Below are positions 7,286 through 16,246 of a stretch of 64,000 bases of DNA, piece by piece. The notes beneath the pieces were generated by a model that did not search any database, was not told where the DNA came from, and saw only the letters and a list, made by a program, of their open reading frames with translations. The DNA comes from Amycolatopsis aidingensis (GTDB lineage Bacteria; Actinomycetota; Actinomycetes; Mycobacteriales; Pseudonocardiaceae). The DNA is taken from NCBI RefSeq assembly GCF_018885265.1, contig NZ_CP076538.1, forward strand, positions 1,710,001 through 1,774,000. Direction: 5' to 3'. Both the position numbers and the translations under genes were made by a program. Each line of letters begins with the position of its first letter. Position 1 is the first letter of the stretch.

Positions 7286-8239
7286 TCACCCGCAGGGGAG
7301 GACGACGGCGCGGCCGTTCACCGTGCCTTCGCGGAGCTTGCGCATGGCGAGGGCGATGTCGTCGAAGGCGAAGGACTGGACCCGGAGGCTCAGCGTGCCC
7401 GCGGCGAGCAGGTGGGCCATCTCGGGGCCGAGCTCGCGGGCGCGCTGGTCCTTGCGGATCATGTTGACCGGCAGCAGCCGGACATCGCGCAGCAGCCAGC
7501 TCGGCAGGTCGATGGACAGCTTGGTGCCGAGGGTGTAGCCGACCAGCGCGGCGCGGCCACCGGGCTGGACCAGGCGCAGCAGGTCGACTAGGCCCTCGCC
7601 GCCGACGGTGTCCACCAGCAGCGTGGCCACCGGGTCCTCGCCGAGCTCGGTCACCACGTCCGCGCCGGTGCCCACCACCGGGCGGGTCTTCGGCGGCACC
7701 AGCGCGGCCTGCTCGGGACGGGGGACCACGGAGATCACCTCGCTCGCGCCGGCCAGCACGGCGAACTGCGCGGCCATCGACCCCACCGCGCCCGCCGCCC
7801 CGGTGACGATCACCCGTTCCCCCGCCTCCAGCGCGCCGACATCGTGCACGGCGACGTAGCCCGTGGTCGTCGGCAGGAAGTAGGAAGCGGCCACCGGCGG
7901 CTCCAGCTCGCTGTCCACAACGGATAGCGCACGATCGGAGGCGACCAGGTACTCGGCCCAGCAGCCGTTCTTCACCAGGCCGATGCCCGCGCCACGTACC
8001 AGCACCCTGGTCCCGGCCTCGAAGGTGTCCGAGGCCACCACCACCCCGGTGCCGTCCGTGCCGCCGATATGCGGCAGCTCCGGACGCAGCTCGAACTGCC
8101 CGCTGGTCACCGTCATGTCCAGATGGCTGAGCGCGGCGGCCTCGATGCGGACCAGGCTCTGCCCTGGATTGCGCGTCGGCGCTGGTACCTCTTCCACCAC
8201 GGGGTCGGCCCCGAAGGCATGAATCCGTGCGGCCCGCAT
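7286..8239 (-). CDS. MDR-superfamily NAD(P)H:quinone oxidoreductase-like
   Basis: 317 residues of the medium-chain dehydrogenase/reductase fold. A GroES-like N-terminal half is followed by a Rossmann half with the nucleotide-binding motif VTGAAGAVGSMAAQ near residues 147-160. The catalytic-zinc Cys/His pattern of alcohol dehydrogenases is absent, so a quinone- or enoyl-reductase-type activity is favoured. The 24-base gap to the upstream CoA-transferase gene indicates one leftward operon. Role in the pathway (reducing an enone or quinone intermediate) is inferred. Confidence 0.8.
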   Translation of the reverse strand: MRAARIHAFGADPVVEEVPAPTRNPGQSLVRIEAAALSHLDMTVTSGQFELRPELPHIGGTDGTGVVVASDTFEAGTRVLVRGAGIGLVKNGCWAEYLVASDRALSVVDSELEPPVAASYFLPTTTGYVAVHDVGALEAGERVIVTGAAGAVGSMAAQFAVLAGASEVISVVPRPEQAALVPPKTRPVVGTGADVVTELGEDPVATLLVDTVGGEGLVDLLRLVQPGGRAALVGYTLGTKLSIDLPSWLLRDVRLLPVNMIRKDQRARELGPEMAHLLAAGTLSLRVQSFAFDDIALAMRKLREGTVNGRAVVLPCG

Positions 8240-8263
8240 GCGGCCTCCATTTCTCCGGTCTGG

Positions 8264-10621
8264 TTAGTCGAGCGCCCGAGCTGCCCGCAGCCGCTCGATG
8301 TCCTTCGCGGTCATACCGAGTACCTCCCGCAGCACGGCGTCGGTATCGGCGCCGAGCAACGGCGCGGGGCTGCGCACGCCGCCCGGGGTGTCGGCCAGCT
8401 GTACGGTCAGGCCCTCGTGCAGGAACGCACCCGCGGCCGGGTGCTCGGCGTGGACGTAGAAGCCCCGCGCCCGCAACTGCGGGTCGTGCTCAACCAGGTC
8501 CCGGCCGTCCTGCACCACCCCCGCAGGGATCCCGTTGTCCTGCAACACCTCTGCCACCCAACTCGCCGGGAGGCTGCGGGTCCACTCGCCGATTGCCTTG
8601 TCCACGAGGTCGGCATGCGCCCTGCGCCCGGCGGCATCGGCCAGTTCCGGATCGGCGCCAAGGTCCGCCCTGTCGAGCACCTCGCACAGCGCGGCCCACT
8701 CGGCGTCCGAGCGGACCGCGATGGCGCACCACCGGTCCCTGCCGAGGCACTGGTACACCCCATGCGGTGTCCACTGTGGATGGGTGTTGCCGCGCGGGCC
8801 GTCATCCCTGCCGAGCGCGGTCCATTCCAGCAGGCTGGTGCCCATATGCGCGGCGAGTGCCTCCAGCTGGGACAAGTCGACATGCTGGCCCCGACCGGTG
8901 TCCGCGCGGTACTCCAGCGCGGCCATCGTGGCGAGCGCGGCCTCCAGCCCGGCGACGATGTCCCCATGCCCGTAGATGACCCCGACCACCTCGTCCGGAC
9001 CCCAGCCAGTCAGCCCGGTCAGGCCCGCGCTGGCCGAGATGGTGTCCGCATAGGACACCCAACCGCTGCGCGGGCCGGTATGGCCCATCCCCGACATGCT
9101 CACGTAGATGACGTCGTCCCGTAGCTCGCGCATGGCCGCGTAGTCCAGGCCCAGCTTACGCATGACCTTGGCGCTGAAGTTCTCCACGACCACGTCGCTG
9201 GCCGCGATCAGCTTGCGCAACACCGCGAGGCCGTCCTCGGTGCGCAGGTCCAGGGTGATGCTGCGCTTGTTCCGGTTGACGTTGTTGAAATAGCCGCTGG
9301 TGTCCGGGTCGTCGTGCGGGCCGCGGGACAGGTGCATGAACGGAGCGAAGCGGGTCGGATCCGGTCTGCTCGCGGATTCCACCTTGATCACTTCGGCCCC
9401 GTGGTCAGCGAGTATCCGGGTGCAATATGGACCCGCGAGCACCCAACTGAGATCGAGAACCCGGACTCCGGTGAGTGCGGGACCGGACACGCCGGGTGCC
9501 TCCCCGGGCAGAAAACGGCTGGGCGACTGCCAATCAGCCGCCGGAGCACCGAGCTCGGGCGCGGCGAGCTCGGTGCTCCGACGACCCTCCGGGAAGGCGA
9601 ACGGAAAGCCGAGATCCTTTCGCGTCTTTCCGTTCTGTGCTCGCACGTCGACGAAGAAGCCACGACCGAGCAACTGTGGATTCTCCAGCAACTCGGGCGG
9701 TCGGTCCACCGCCGCCCAGGGCAGTTTTCGCGCCTGTGCCTCTTGGGCGAACTCGGCCTTCGGCCATTTGGCGGCATAGTCCTGCACCACTTTGAAGATG
9801 TGCGCCTGCTGCCGCTGTCGAGTTTCCCCTTCGTTCCAGCGTGGATCGTCCAGGTCGGCCTGCGCGCCCGCCTCGATCAGCCAGGCCAGCAGGTCGTCCC
9901 ACATTCGGGGATTACCACCGAGTCCGCCGCCGAGGTGCCCGTCGGCGGCGCGGAAAAGGCCGTGCGGCACCAGCGGGTGCACCCGGCCCGGCCGCGGCGC
10001 CACCCGGTCCTCGTGCAGGTAGACCAGCGCGCCCGCCTCCAGGCTCGCGGCCACACTCTCCAGTGCGGACACCTCGATCCGCTGGCCCTGCCCGGTGCGC
10101 CTGCGGGCACGGAGCCCGAGCAGCGCACCGATGGCGGCATTGACACCGGCGAGCTGCTCGGCCTGCCCTTGCGGCAGGTTCAGTGGTGGTCCCTCCGGAT
10201 CACCGACCTGGGCCAGCATCCCACCGAGCGCGGCCACCACCAGGTCGGTGCCCGCCCAGTCGCGGCGCGGACCGTCGGTGCCGAACGGGGTAACCCGCAG
10301 GTGCACCAGCGTGGGATGCCGCGGCACCGGGAACTCACCGACGACCTCGGCATCCGCCGGGCTGCCGTCGAGCAGCACGTCCGCCCCTGCGAGCAGTTCG
10401 GCCAGCTCCACCCGACCCCGCGTGGTGGTGAGGTCGATCGGGCGGGTCCGCTTACCCGCATGCCAATGCGCGAACGCGAGGCCGTCGAGCTCGTACCTGG
10501 CCGGATCGCCCTGCGGCGGTTCCACCAGCACGACCTCGTGGCCGAGACCGACGAGCAGTCGCCCCGCGAACCGGGTGAACGGGCTGGACAGCTCGACGAC
10601 ACGAACACTGGGCTCGGTCAC
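8264..10621 (-). CDS. tandem-domain class III CoA-transferase (CaiB/BaiF family)
   Basis: 785 residues, twice the usual length. Two CaiB-type domains are fused at about residue 380, each beginning with the family start pattern (VRVVELSSPFTRFAGRLL and VRVLDLSWVLAGPYCTRILAD). The second carries the conserved aspartate in the GHGDIVAG segment. The equivalent place in the first domain reads QAEQLAG, with Glu for Asp, so probably only the C-terminal domain forms the acyl anhydride. It would activate a carboxylic acid by CoA transfer, supplying substrate to the dehydrogenase and hydratase genes nearby. The first domain may be structural. Confidence 0.85.
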   Translation of the reverse strand: MTEPSVRVVELSSPFTRFAGRLLVGLGHEVVLVEPPQGDPARYELDGLAFAHWHAGKRTRPIDLTTTRGRVELAELLAGADVLLDGSPADAEVVGEFPVPRHPTLVHLRVTPFGTDGPRRDWAGTDLVVAALGGMLAQVGDPEGPPLNLPQGQAEQLAGVNAAIGALLGLRARRRTGQGQRIEVSALESVAASLEAGALVYLHEDRVAPRPGRVHPLVPHGLFRAADGHLGGGLGGNPRMWDDLLAWLIEAGAQADLDDPRWNEGETRQRQQAHIFKVVQDYAAKWPKAEFAQEAQARKLPWAAVDRPPELLENPQLLGRGFFVDVRAQNGKTRKDLGFPFAFPEGRRSTELAAPELGAPAADWQSPSRFLPGEAPGVSGPALTGVRVLDLSWVLAGPYCTRILADHGAEVIKVESASRPDPTRFAPFMHLSRGPHDDPDTSGYFNNVNRNKRSITLDLRTEDGLAVLRKLIAASDVVVENFSAKVMRKLGLDYAAMRELRDDVIYVSMSGMGHTGPRSGWVSYADTISASAGLTGLTGWGPDEVVGVIYGHGDIVAGLEAALATMAALEYRADTGRGQHVDLSQLEALAAHMGTSLLEWTALGRDDGPRGNTHPQWTPHGVYQCLGRDRWCAIAVRSDAEWAALCEVLDRADLGADPELADAAGRRAHADLVDKAIGEWTRSLPASWVAEVLQDNGIPAGVVQDGRDLVEHDPQLRARGFYVHAEHPAAGAFLHEGLTVQLADTPGGVRSPAPLLGADTDAVLREVLGMTAKDIERLRAARALD

Positions 10622-10676
10622 GTTTCCTCCACTCCGTGTCGGAGAACGTAAAGAGCCTGCCTGACCTGGAAAAGCT

Positions 10677-11600
10677 TCACGGTCCGCTGGGCGGACCCTG
10701 GCGCAGCCCGCGCAGGGTCTCGACGAAGGTCTGGGCCCGGCGGGTCGGCCGGTTCGCTCGCGCCGTGACCACGCCGATCCGGATGCTCGGGATGTCGTCC
10801 TCGATCTCCAGCGGATGCACCTGGCCGCCGTCGTAGGTGACCTGCGTGGCCACCCGCTGGTTCAGGATGGTGAAGCCCATCCCGGCTGCCACCAGCGCCC
10901 GCATCCCCTCGAAGCTGGTGGTCGGCACGATGCCCGGGATTCCTGGCAGCACCTCGCCGAGCAGGTTGCGCACGAACTGTCCCGGTTCCACCAGGTCGAG
11001 CAGTACCAGCGGGCGGCGGGCCAGCTCGGCAAGCGTGGCCGAGTCCGCGCTGGCCAGCGGGTCGTCCGCGGAGACCAGCGCGTACGGCCGCAGCTCGGCC
11101 AGCGGCTCGAACTCCAGGTCGTCGGACAGCCCGATGTCGTAGCAGAGCACCAGCTCGGAAAGGCCCTCGCGCAGGCTGTCGAACAGCTGGCCGGTATCGG
11201 CCTCCTGTACCCGCACCGTGAGTTCCGGATGCTGCTCGCGCAGCCTGCGCAGCGCGGGCGGGATGAGGAACGGCACCAGGGTGACGAAACAGCCGATGTC
11301 CAGCGTCCCGCTGATCTCCTCCTGCAACGTGCGGCTGTCGCCAACCAGGTCGTCCACCTGCCGCAGCACGGCGCGGGCACTGGCCAGCAGCGGCCTGCCT
11401 GCCGAGGTGAGCGAGATGCCCCTGGCGTGGTGCCGGACGAACAGCTGGCAGCCGAGCTGCCGCTCCAGCCGGATGATCGCCGAGGACAGCGCCGACTGGG
11501 TAGTGTGCAGGCGCTCCGCGGCGAGCGACATGGTGCCGGCCTCGGCGGCGGCGACGAAGTACTCGAGCTGGACAAGGCTGAAGGCGGGCCTGCCGGTCAT
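10677..11600 (-). CDS. LysR-family transcriptional regulator
   Basis: 307 residues. The N-terminal winged helix (FSLVQLEYFVAAAEAGTMSLAAERLH then TQSALSSAIIRLE, residues 7-45) is followed by a periplasmic-binding-protein-like effector domain. It is divergent from the flavin-reductase gene with an AT-rich 82-bp gap, the usual LysR arrangement for regulating both itself and the facing operon. The inducer is unknown; it could be the aromatic acid or its CoA thioester. Confidence 0.92.
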   Translation of the reverse strand: MTGRPAFSLVQLEYFVAAAEAGTMSLAAERLHTTQSALSSAIIRLERQLGCQLFVRHHARGISLTSAGRPLLASARAVLRQVDDLVGDSRTLQEEISGTLDIGCFVTLVPFLIPPALRRLREQHPELTVRVQEADTGQLFDSLREGLSELVLCYDIGLSDDLEFEPLAELRPYALVSADDPLASADSATLAELARRPLVLLDLVEPGQFVRNLLGEVLPGIPGIVPTTSFEGMRALVAAGMGFTILNQRVATQVTYDGGQVHPLEIEDDIPSIRIGVVTARANRPTRRAQTFVETLRGLRQGPPSGP

Positions 11601-11682
11601 GCGGCTACATTACGTTTCGCGATCTAGTTCAACAATAAGTACTTCTTGATTGCGGGTAGCGATCCGGTCAAGATTCTTCCCG
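11601..11682. promoter_or_regulatory. LysR / flavin-reductase divergent control region
   Basis: This 82-bp gap is distinctly AT-rich for this genome and contains the perfect palindrome AAGTACTT at 11637-11644. On the right-hand side TTGATT (11646-11651) with a weak -10 near 11670 could give a nearly leaderless message for the flavin reductase. No ribosome-binding site precedes its ATG. Confidence 0.4.
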
Positions 11683-12219
11683 ATGAGCGCGAGCGTGCCG
11701 CGGATCGAGCTGCCGCAGAAGGGGAGCTCGAGCCTGCGATCCGACTACGTGGCGGCGATGTCCCTGATGACCACCTCGGTCACCATCCTCGCGACGAACG
11801 GTCCCGCCGGCCGGTTCGGGCAGACGGTGAGCGCGGTCAGTTCGGTGTGCGCGGACCCGCCGGTGCTGCTGGCCTGCCTGTACCGGCACACGCCGGTCAG
11901 CGATGCGGTCGCGGTCAACGGGTGCTTCGCGGTGAACGTGCTCGGTGCGGACATGCGCGGGCTGGCCGACGACTTCGCAGGCCGGACCGAGTCCCGGTAC
12001 CAGTTCGGCGCCGAGTGGCGCGCGCTGCGCACCGGATCGCCGGTGCTGCCGCAGGCTCCCGCGGTCTTCGACTGTGAGGTCAGCGAGTCCACGCTGGTCG
12101 GAACGCATGTCGTGGTCTTCGGACGGGTGGTCGCCGCCGTCGCGCGGGAGGAAGACGACCTGGCCGACCTCACCTACCGCGCTCGCGCCTACGGGCCAAG
12201 GGGCGGGACTCACCAGTAG
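11683..12219 (+). CDS. flavin reductase domain protein (HpaC/IacG-like)
   Basis: 178 residues of the split-barrel flavin reductase fold (SLMTTSVTILATNGPAG; TVSAVSSVCADPPVLLACL; FAVNVLGADMRGLADDFAG). Such proteins deliver reduced FMN or FAD to a partner monooxygenase. The partner is probably the acyl-CoA-dehydrogenase-fold protein starting 30 bases downstream. ATG at 11683 lacks a ribosome-binding site and may be leaderless. The pairing supports a two-component hydroxylase as in the iac indole-acetate pathway; this is inference from context. Confidence 0.85.
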   Translation: MSASVPRIELPQKGSSSLRSDYVAAMSLMTTSVTILATNGPAGRFGQTVSAVSSVCADPPVLLACLYRHTPVSDAVAVNGCFAVNVLGADMRGLADDFAGRTESRYQFGAEWRALRTGSPVLPQAPAVFDCEVSESTLVGTHVVVFGRVVAAVAREEDDLADLTYRARAYGPRGGTHQ

Positions 12220-12249
12220 AGACTTACCAGTAGATACCAGGAGGGCCGC

Positions 12250-13431
12250 GTGAAGCGATGCCTGACCGACCGCCAGCGGGAGTTCGTGGACATGGCGGCG
12301 GAGCTGGCCGACCGGTTCGCCGAGCGGGCCGCCGAACACGACCGGGACAACAGTTTCCCGCACGAGAACTACGAGGACATGCGCGCGGCGGGGTTCCTGC
12401 GGATCTCACTGCCGGAGGAGCTCGGCGGGCTCGGCGGCGGGATGGCCGACATCCTGCCCGCCATCGAGCGGCTGGCGATGGGGGACGGGGCCACCGCGCT
12501 GGCGGTGAACATGCACATCTCCCCGCTGGGCCAGTGGTCCTCGGTCTGGCGACGCACCGGGGACGAGCGGCTGGCCGAGTTCCTCCGGCTCGCGGCCGAG
12601 GACAAGCTCGTCTGGGCCGCGGTGACCAGCGAGATCGGCACCCCGAACCTGATGACCGACGCACGCACCACGGCGACCAAGGTGGCGGGCGGTTACCTGC
12701 TGAACGGCAGGAAGAACTTCGGAACCAACACCTCGGTGGCCACGCACTGCTCCACCACGGCGCGCTACGAGGATCCCGAGCTCGGGCCGCGGCTGATGCT
12801 GTTCCGGGTGGCTCTTGACGATCCCGCGGTGACCATTCACCAGACCTGGGACATGATGGGCATGCGCGCGACCCAGAGCAACGACGTGGAGTACAAGGAC
12901 CTGTTCGTGCCGGAGGAGTCGCTGGTGCACAGCCTTCCGGTCGGGCACCTGGACGCTCGCGTGATGGAGACCGTGTTCGCCTGGGCCATGCCGGCCTTCG
13001 GAGCTGTCTACAGTGGAGTCGCTGCGGGAGCGCTCGACTGGGCGAAGCGGCAGCTGATCCGGCGCGGGCTCGCCAGCTCCGCGCGGGTGCAGGACACCGT
13101 GGCCGAGTGCGAGATCCTGCTGGAGAGCTCGCGTTCGGTACTGTACCGGCACGCCGACGAGTTCGGCTCCCGCCGCGCCATCGAGGAACTGACCGTCCAA
13201 GAAGGACTGTCCAGGTGTGCGCTGGTGAAGTACGTGTGCACCAACAACGCCACCGAGATCTTCCGCAAGCTGGTGGACGCCGTCGGCGGGGCTTCCTACG
13301 TGCGGAAGCTGCCCTTCGAGCGGATGTGGCGGGATGTGCAGGCCGGCCTGTTCATGCCGTTCGCCAACTACGCCGCGAAGGAACTGATCGGCGCGACCGC
13401 GCTCGACGTCGAGCTGGCGCCGTCGACCTGA
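12250..13431 (+). CDS. acyl-CoA-dehydrogenase-fold flavoenzyme (dehydrogenase or two-component monooxygenase, IacA-like)
   Basis: 393 residues with all three acyl-CoA dehydrogenase domains: the helical N-domain, the beta barrel (WAAVTSEIGTPN... near 110-160) and the C-terminal helical domain with WRDVQAG near residue 364. GTG start at 12250 follows AGGAGG (12238-12243). The adjacent flavin reductase, IacB-like protein and SDR resemble the order around flavin-dependent hydroxylase IacA. A true acyl-CoA dehydrogenase is the alternative, given the CoA-transferase next door. Sequence alone does not settle which. Confidence 0.8.
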   Translation: MKRCLTDRQREFVDMAAELADRFAERAAEHDRDNSFPHENYEDMRAAGFLRISLPEELGGLGGGMADILPAIERLAMGDGATALAVNMHISPLGQWSSVWRRTGDERLAEFLRLAAEDKLVWAAVTSEIGTPNLMTDARTTATKVAGGYLLNGRKNFGTNTSVATHCSTTARYEDPELGPRLMLFRVALDDPAVTIHQTWDMMGMRATQSNDVEYKDLFVPEESLVHSLPVGHLDARVMETVFAWAMPAFGAVYSGVAAGALDWAKRQLIRRGLASSARVQDTVAECEILLESSRSVLYRHADEFGSRRAIEELTVQEGLSRCALVKYVCTNNATEIFRKLVDAVGGASYVRKLPFERMWRDVQAGLFMPFANYAAKELIGATALDVELAPST

Positions 13432-13446
13432 CCAGGGAGGAACCGA

Positions 13447-13827
13447 ATGTCGGTAGCCGAAACCTATCGCGACACCGCGGGCGGATCGTTGCGGGTGCTG
13501 TTCTGCATCGGGGTGCGGGATGCTTTCTTCGCCGCCGAGGAGAAGGAGCGCAAGGCCGTGTTCACCACGATCAACGAGGCCTTCGCCGACCTGCATGGCC
13601 GGTTCGGGGTGACCGTGCTCGGCACCATGGACGACGACGAGCTGGTCGTCGGGCCCGCGGACGGCTACCCGTGGACCGCCTACATCCTGGCCGATGTGCC
13701 GGGGTACGAGGTGGCGACCAAGGTCTGCGACATCGTGCGCAGTACCGAGGTCGGCCCGGCGAAGCTGTGGAAGTACCTCAAGATCGAGGCCCGCATCGGC
13801 AGGCCGCTGTTCTTCGGGAACGAGTGA
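13447..13827 (+). CDS. conserved small protein, IacB-like
   Basis: 126 residues, no signal peptide or membrane span. The alternating strand-helix pattern (LRVLFCIGVRDAFF; RKAVFTTINEAFADLHGRFG; WTAYILADVPGYEVATKVCDIVR) suggests a ferredoxin-like alpha/beta-barrel protein. It lies 15 bases after the flavoenzyme and 2 bases before the SDR, so it is part of the same operon. Length and position recall IacB of indole-3-acetate degradation, whose function is still unclear. That link is by context and not by a diagnostic motif. Confidence 0.6.
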   Translation: MSVAETYRDTAGGSLRVLFCIGVRDAFFAAEEKERKAVFTTINEAFADLHGRFGVTVLGTMDDDELVVGPADGYPWTAYILADVPGYEVATKVCDIVRSTEVGPAKLWKYLKIEARIGRPLFFGNE

Positions 13828-13829
13828 CC

Positions 13830-14576
13830 ATGCCGGAACGGGACCGGGTCGCGCTGGTCACCGGGGCGGCCCGCGGCCTCGGTGCCGCGATCGCGCGGGA
13901 GCTGCATGCGGGCGGCGCACGGGTGGCCCTGCTCGACCTGGACCGGGCGGGCGCGGAGCGGCTGGCCGCGCGGCTGGACCCCGGCGCGGGCACGACGCTC
14001 GCGGTGTCCGCGGATGTGAACGAGCAGGCGGCTTTCGACGCCGCGGTCGCCGAGGTCGAGGACCGCTGGCACGCGCCGGACATCCTGGTGAACAACGCCG
14101 CGCGAACCGCGGCCGGATCGGTGTGGGAGATCGAGCTCGAGGAGTGGGACGCGGTGCTCGGCACCAACCTGCGCAGCGTGCTGATCGCCACCCGGCGCTG
14201 CGCCCCCGCGATGCGCGAGCGCGGCTGGGGCCGGATCGTGAACATGGCTTCGCTGGCCGGGCAGCAGGGCGGGCTGGTCGCCGGGGCGCACTACGCGGCG
14301 GCCAAGGCGGGTGTGCTGGTGCTGACCAAGATCTTCGCGCGGGACCTCGCGGCCTCCGGCGTGACGGTGAACGCGGTGGCTCCGGCCGCCGTGCGCACCC
14401 CGGTGATGGACGATATGGACGAGGCCGAGCTGGAGCGCGCGGCGGCCACCATCCCGGTCGGCAGGCTGGGTACAGCCGAGGAGGTGGCCGCGCTGGTGGC
14501 CCACCTGTGCGGCGAACGCTCCGGCTACCTGACCGGTACCACGGTGGACATCAACGGCGGCACCTTCATGCGCTGA
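13830..14576 (+). CDS. short-chain dehydrogenase/reductase (FabG/IacE-like)
   Basis: 248 residues of the classical SDR family. TGxxxGxG cofactor loop is TGAARGLG (11-18), NNAA follows near residue 90, and the catalytic Ser and Y-x3-K are in MASLAGQQ and HYAAAKAG near 140 and 155. An acidic residue after beta-2 (LLDLDRAG) predicts NAD(H) preference. It would oxidise a hydroxyl produced by the hydroxylase or hydratase. Last gene of the rightward operon; it converges on the phosphoribosyltransferase with a 22-bp gap. Confidence 0.92.
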   Translation: MPERDRVALVTGAARGLGAAIARELHAGGARVALLDLDRAGAERLAARLDPGAGTTLAVSADVNEQAAFDAAVAEVEDRWHAPDILVNNAARTAAGSVWEIELEEWDAVLGTNLRSVLIATRRCAPAMRERGWGRIVNMASLAGQQGGLVAGAHYAAAKAGVLVLTKIFARDLAASGVTVNAVAPAAVRTPVMDDMDEAELERAAATIPVGRLGTAEEVAALVAHLCGERSGYLTGTTVDINGGTFMR

Positions 14577-14598
14577 CCGCTGTGAGTGGCGGGCAGGG

Positions 14599-15255
14599 TC
14601 AGGTGGTGGCTTCGAGGAGGTCGACCACCTCGTCGTCGGTGGTCTGCCGGAAGTCGCGGTACCACTGGCCGACCGCGACGAAGTCCTCCGGCTCCGTGAC
14701 GCAGATGACCTCGTCGGCGTCCCCGCGCAGCTGCTCAGGGGATCCCGGAGCGCACACCGGGGCGGCGAACACCAGCCGGCGCGGGCGGTCCGCGCGGACC
14801 GCCCGTAGTGCGGCGGTGGCGGTGACCCCGGTGGCCAGCCCGTCGTCCACCACGATCACATCCCGGCCCTCGCGGTAATGCGGCTGCCTGCCGCGCTGGT
14901 AACGCTCGACCCGCCTGCGTGCCTCGGCGCGCTCCTCGGCGCAGGTATCCGCCAGTTCGTCCGCGGTGAGCCCGAGCTTGCGCAGCGAACCGGGGTCGAA
15001 GTACGCGGGCCCGGACGCGGTCACCGCGCCCACCCCGAGCTCCGGCCGCCCCGGCGCACCGATCTTCCTGGCCACCGCCACGTCCAGGGCCGCGCCCAGC
15101 TCCGCGGCGACCACCGCGGCGACCGGTACCCCGCCCCTGGCCAGGCCGAGCACCAGCGGGTCGGACCAGGATCGCTCGGCCAGCAGCGCGGCGAGGCGGC
15201 GCCCGGCCTGGTGCCGGTCGGCGAACGTGCCGTGGCTTGCTGCGGTACGTGACAT
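14599..15255 (-). CDS. phosphoribosyltransferase-domain protein
   Basis: 218 residues. The PRPP-binding motif DVIVVDDGLATGVTA is at residues 132-146 in a type I phosphoribosyltransferase fold. AGGAGG sits 6 bases before the chosen ATG at 15255; an upstream in-frame start would lack it. Members of this actinobacterial group are commonly found near stress genes, and their substrate is not established. No purine or pyrimidine salvage gene is adjacent, so function is left open. Confidence 0.85.
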   Translation of the reverse strand: MSRTAASHGTFADRHQAGRRLAALLAERSWSDPLVLGLARGGVPVAAVVAAELGAALDVAVARKIGAPGRPELGVGAVTASGPAYFDPGSLRKLGLTADELADTCAEERAEARRRVERYQRGRQPHYREGRDVIVVDDGLATGVTATAALRAVRADRPRRLVFAAPVCAPGSPEQLRGDADEVICVTEPEDFVAVGQWYRDFRQTTDDEVVDLLEATT

Positions 15256-15343
15256 GATCGCCTCCTGCCCTGCGAGATACCCACCGGCGGCGAGTGGCAA
15301 TCCTCCTGGTCAGGATAGCCCCGACAGCGGCGGCGTGGCTCGC

Positions 15344-15964
15344 TCAGGCGAGACGCAGCAGCCCGTCGTGCACCCGTTTGAGCAGCTCGAGCGGCGGGCG
15401 GCCGTTGGCCATCGGCGCGTTCTCGTGGATCATCAGCAGCCCCATGTCGATGGCGTCGCTGATCAGGATCCTGGCGACGCCGAGCGGGGCCTTGATCCGG
15501 GCTGCGATCTCCGCGACGGACTGCGGATGCCCGCACAGCGTGCAGATCGTCCGGTGGTCGGCCGTCATCGGCTGATGCATCGCGCGTGGTGACTCGTGCA
15601 GCCTGGTGGAGGACACCATCGTCTCCAGCCGCAGGTCGTAGCTGGCCTTCGCGCGGCCACCGGTGCGCACATAGGGGCGGGCCCGGATGAAGTCGTGGTC
15701 CTCCTCGACCTCCTCCGGTTCTGGTGCTTGACTGTCCACATCAGACTCCGGCCACGGGGGAGGGGGACTCGAGCTCCGTTCGGTGGGGACGGTGGCTGTC
15801 GCCGTCCGGGGCTGCGGTTCGCGGGCGGTCTCCGGTTCGTCGGGGGCTGGCTCGTCCTCGGGCTCACGCGGCTGGAAATCGTGCTCCGCCCACTGCTGGT
15901 AATCGCCCCAGCCGTCGAAGGAGAGTGGCCGGAAGAGGGCGCTCTTCCGCTTGTGCGTGCTCAT
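15344..15964 (-). CDS. DUF742 protein (CvnC-like), solitary
   Basis: 206 residues. The C-terminal half (about 95-206) matches DUF742: RPYVRTGGRA..., the C-x2-C segment CTLCG, VAEIAARIKAPLGVARILISD and a closing LLKRVHDGLLRL. The N-terminal 90 residues are Pro/Glu-rich and disordered. In Streptomyces, DUF742 proteins are the third member of conservon operons with a sensor kinase, a roadblock protein and a GTPase; none of those is adjacent here. It would presumably act as an adaptor or DNA-binding component for proteins encoded elsewhere. Confidence 0.85.
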   Translation of the reverse strand: MSTHKRKSALFRPLSFDGWGDYQQWAEHDFQPREPEDEPAPDEPETAREPQPRTATATVPTERSSSPPPPWPESDVDSQAPEPEEVEEDHDFIRARPYVRTGGRAKASYDLRLETMVSSTRLHESPRAMHQPMTADHRTICTLCGHPQSVAEIAARIKAPLGVARILISDAIDMGLLMIHENAPMANGRPPLELLKRVHDGLLRLA

Positions 15965-16246
15965 GCGTGCTCCGGAGGTGACACTCTACGTCATCCGCCC
16001 CTCACCGGTGTACCGCCCCACCGTCCGTACCTGCCCAACTGGCGCGACGGTATGTGTCCGCGGTCCTGATCACAAGGGCCAGTTCGGCGAATTATGACCA
16101 GATCTGCTGGCCTTCCCGATTAATCGCGTTGATCTGGTGACTCGCGGTGTCACCCCCGGCGCTATCAGCGACAAGGGGAATCTCTGACCGGCGTGATTGC
16201 CTCGCGGAAAATCGTGCACCGGGGTCGGCGGGCGTCGTTGGTCACG
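15965..16246. other. intergenic region upstream of DUF742 and the riboswitch operon
   Basis: No convincing gene. It contains a perfect 8-bp inverted repeat ACCAGATC (16097-16104) / GATCTGGT (16131-16138) flanking an AT-rich stretch with ATTAAT, a possible regulator site. It also holds the promoter of the DUF742 gene on the left. Confidence 0.4.

Noticed and set aside
13107..14576. 489-codon frame spanning three genes
   Set aside because: Only its last 248 codons (the SDR) are protein-like; the earlier part overlaps the flavoenzyme and IacB-like genes in the wrong frame.
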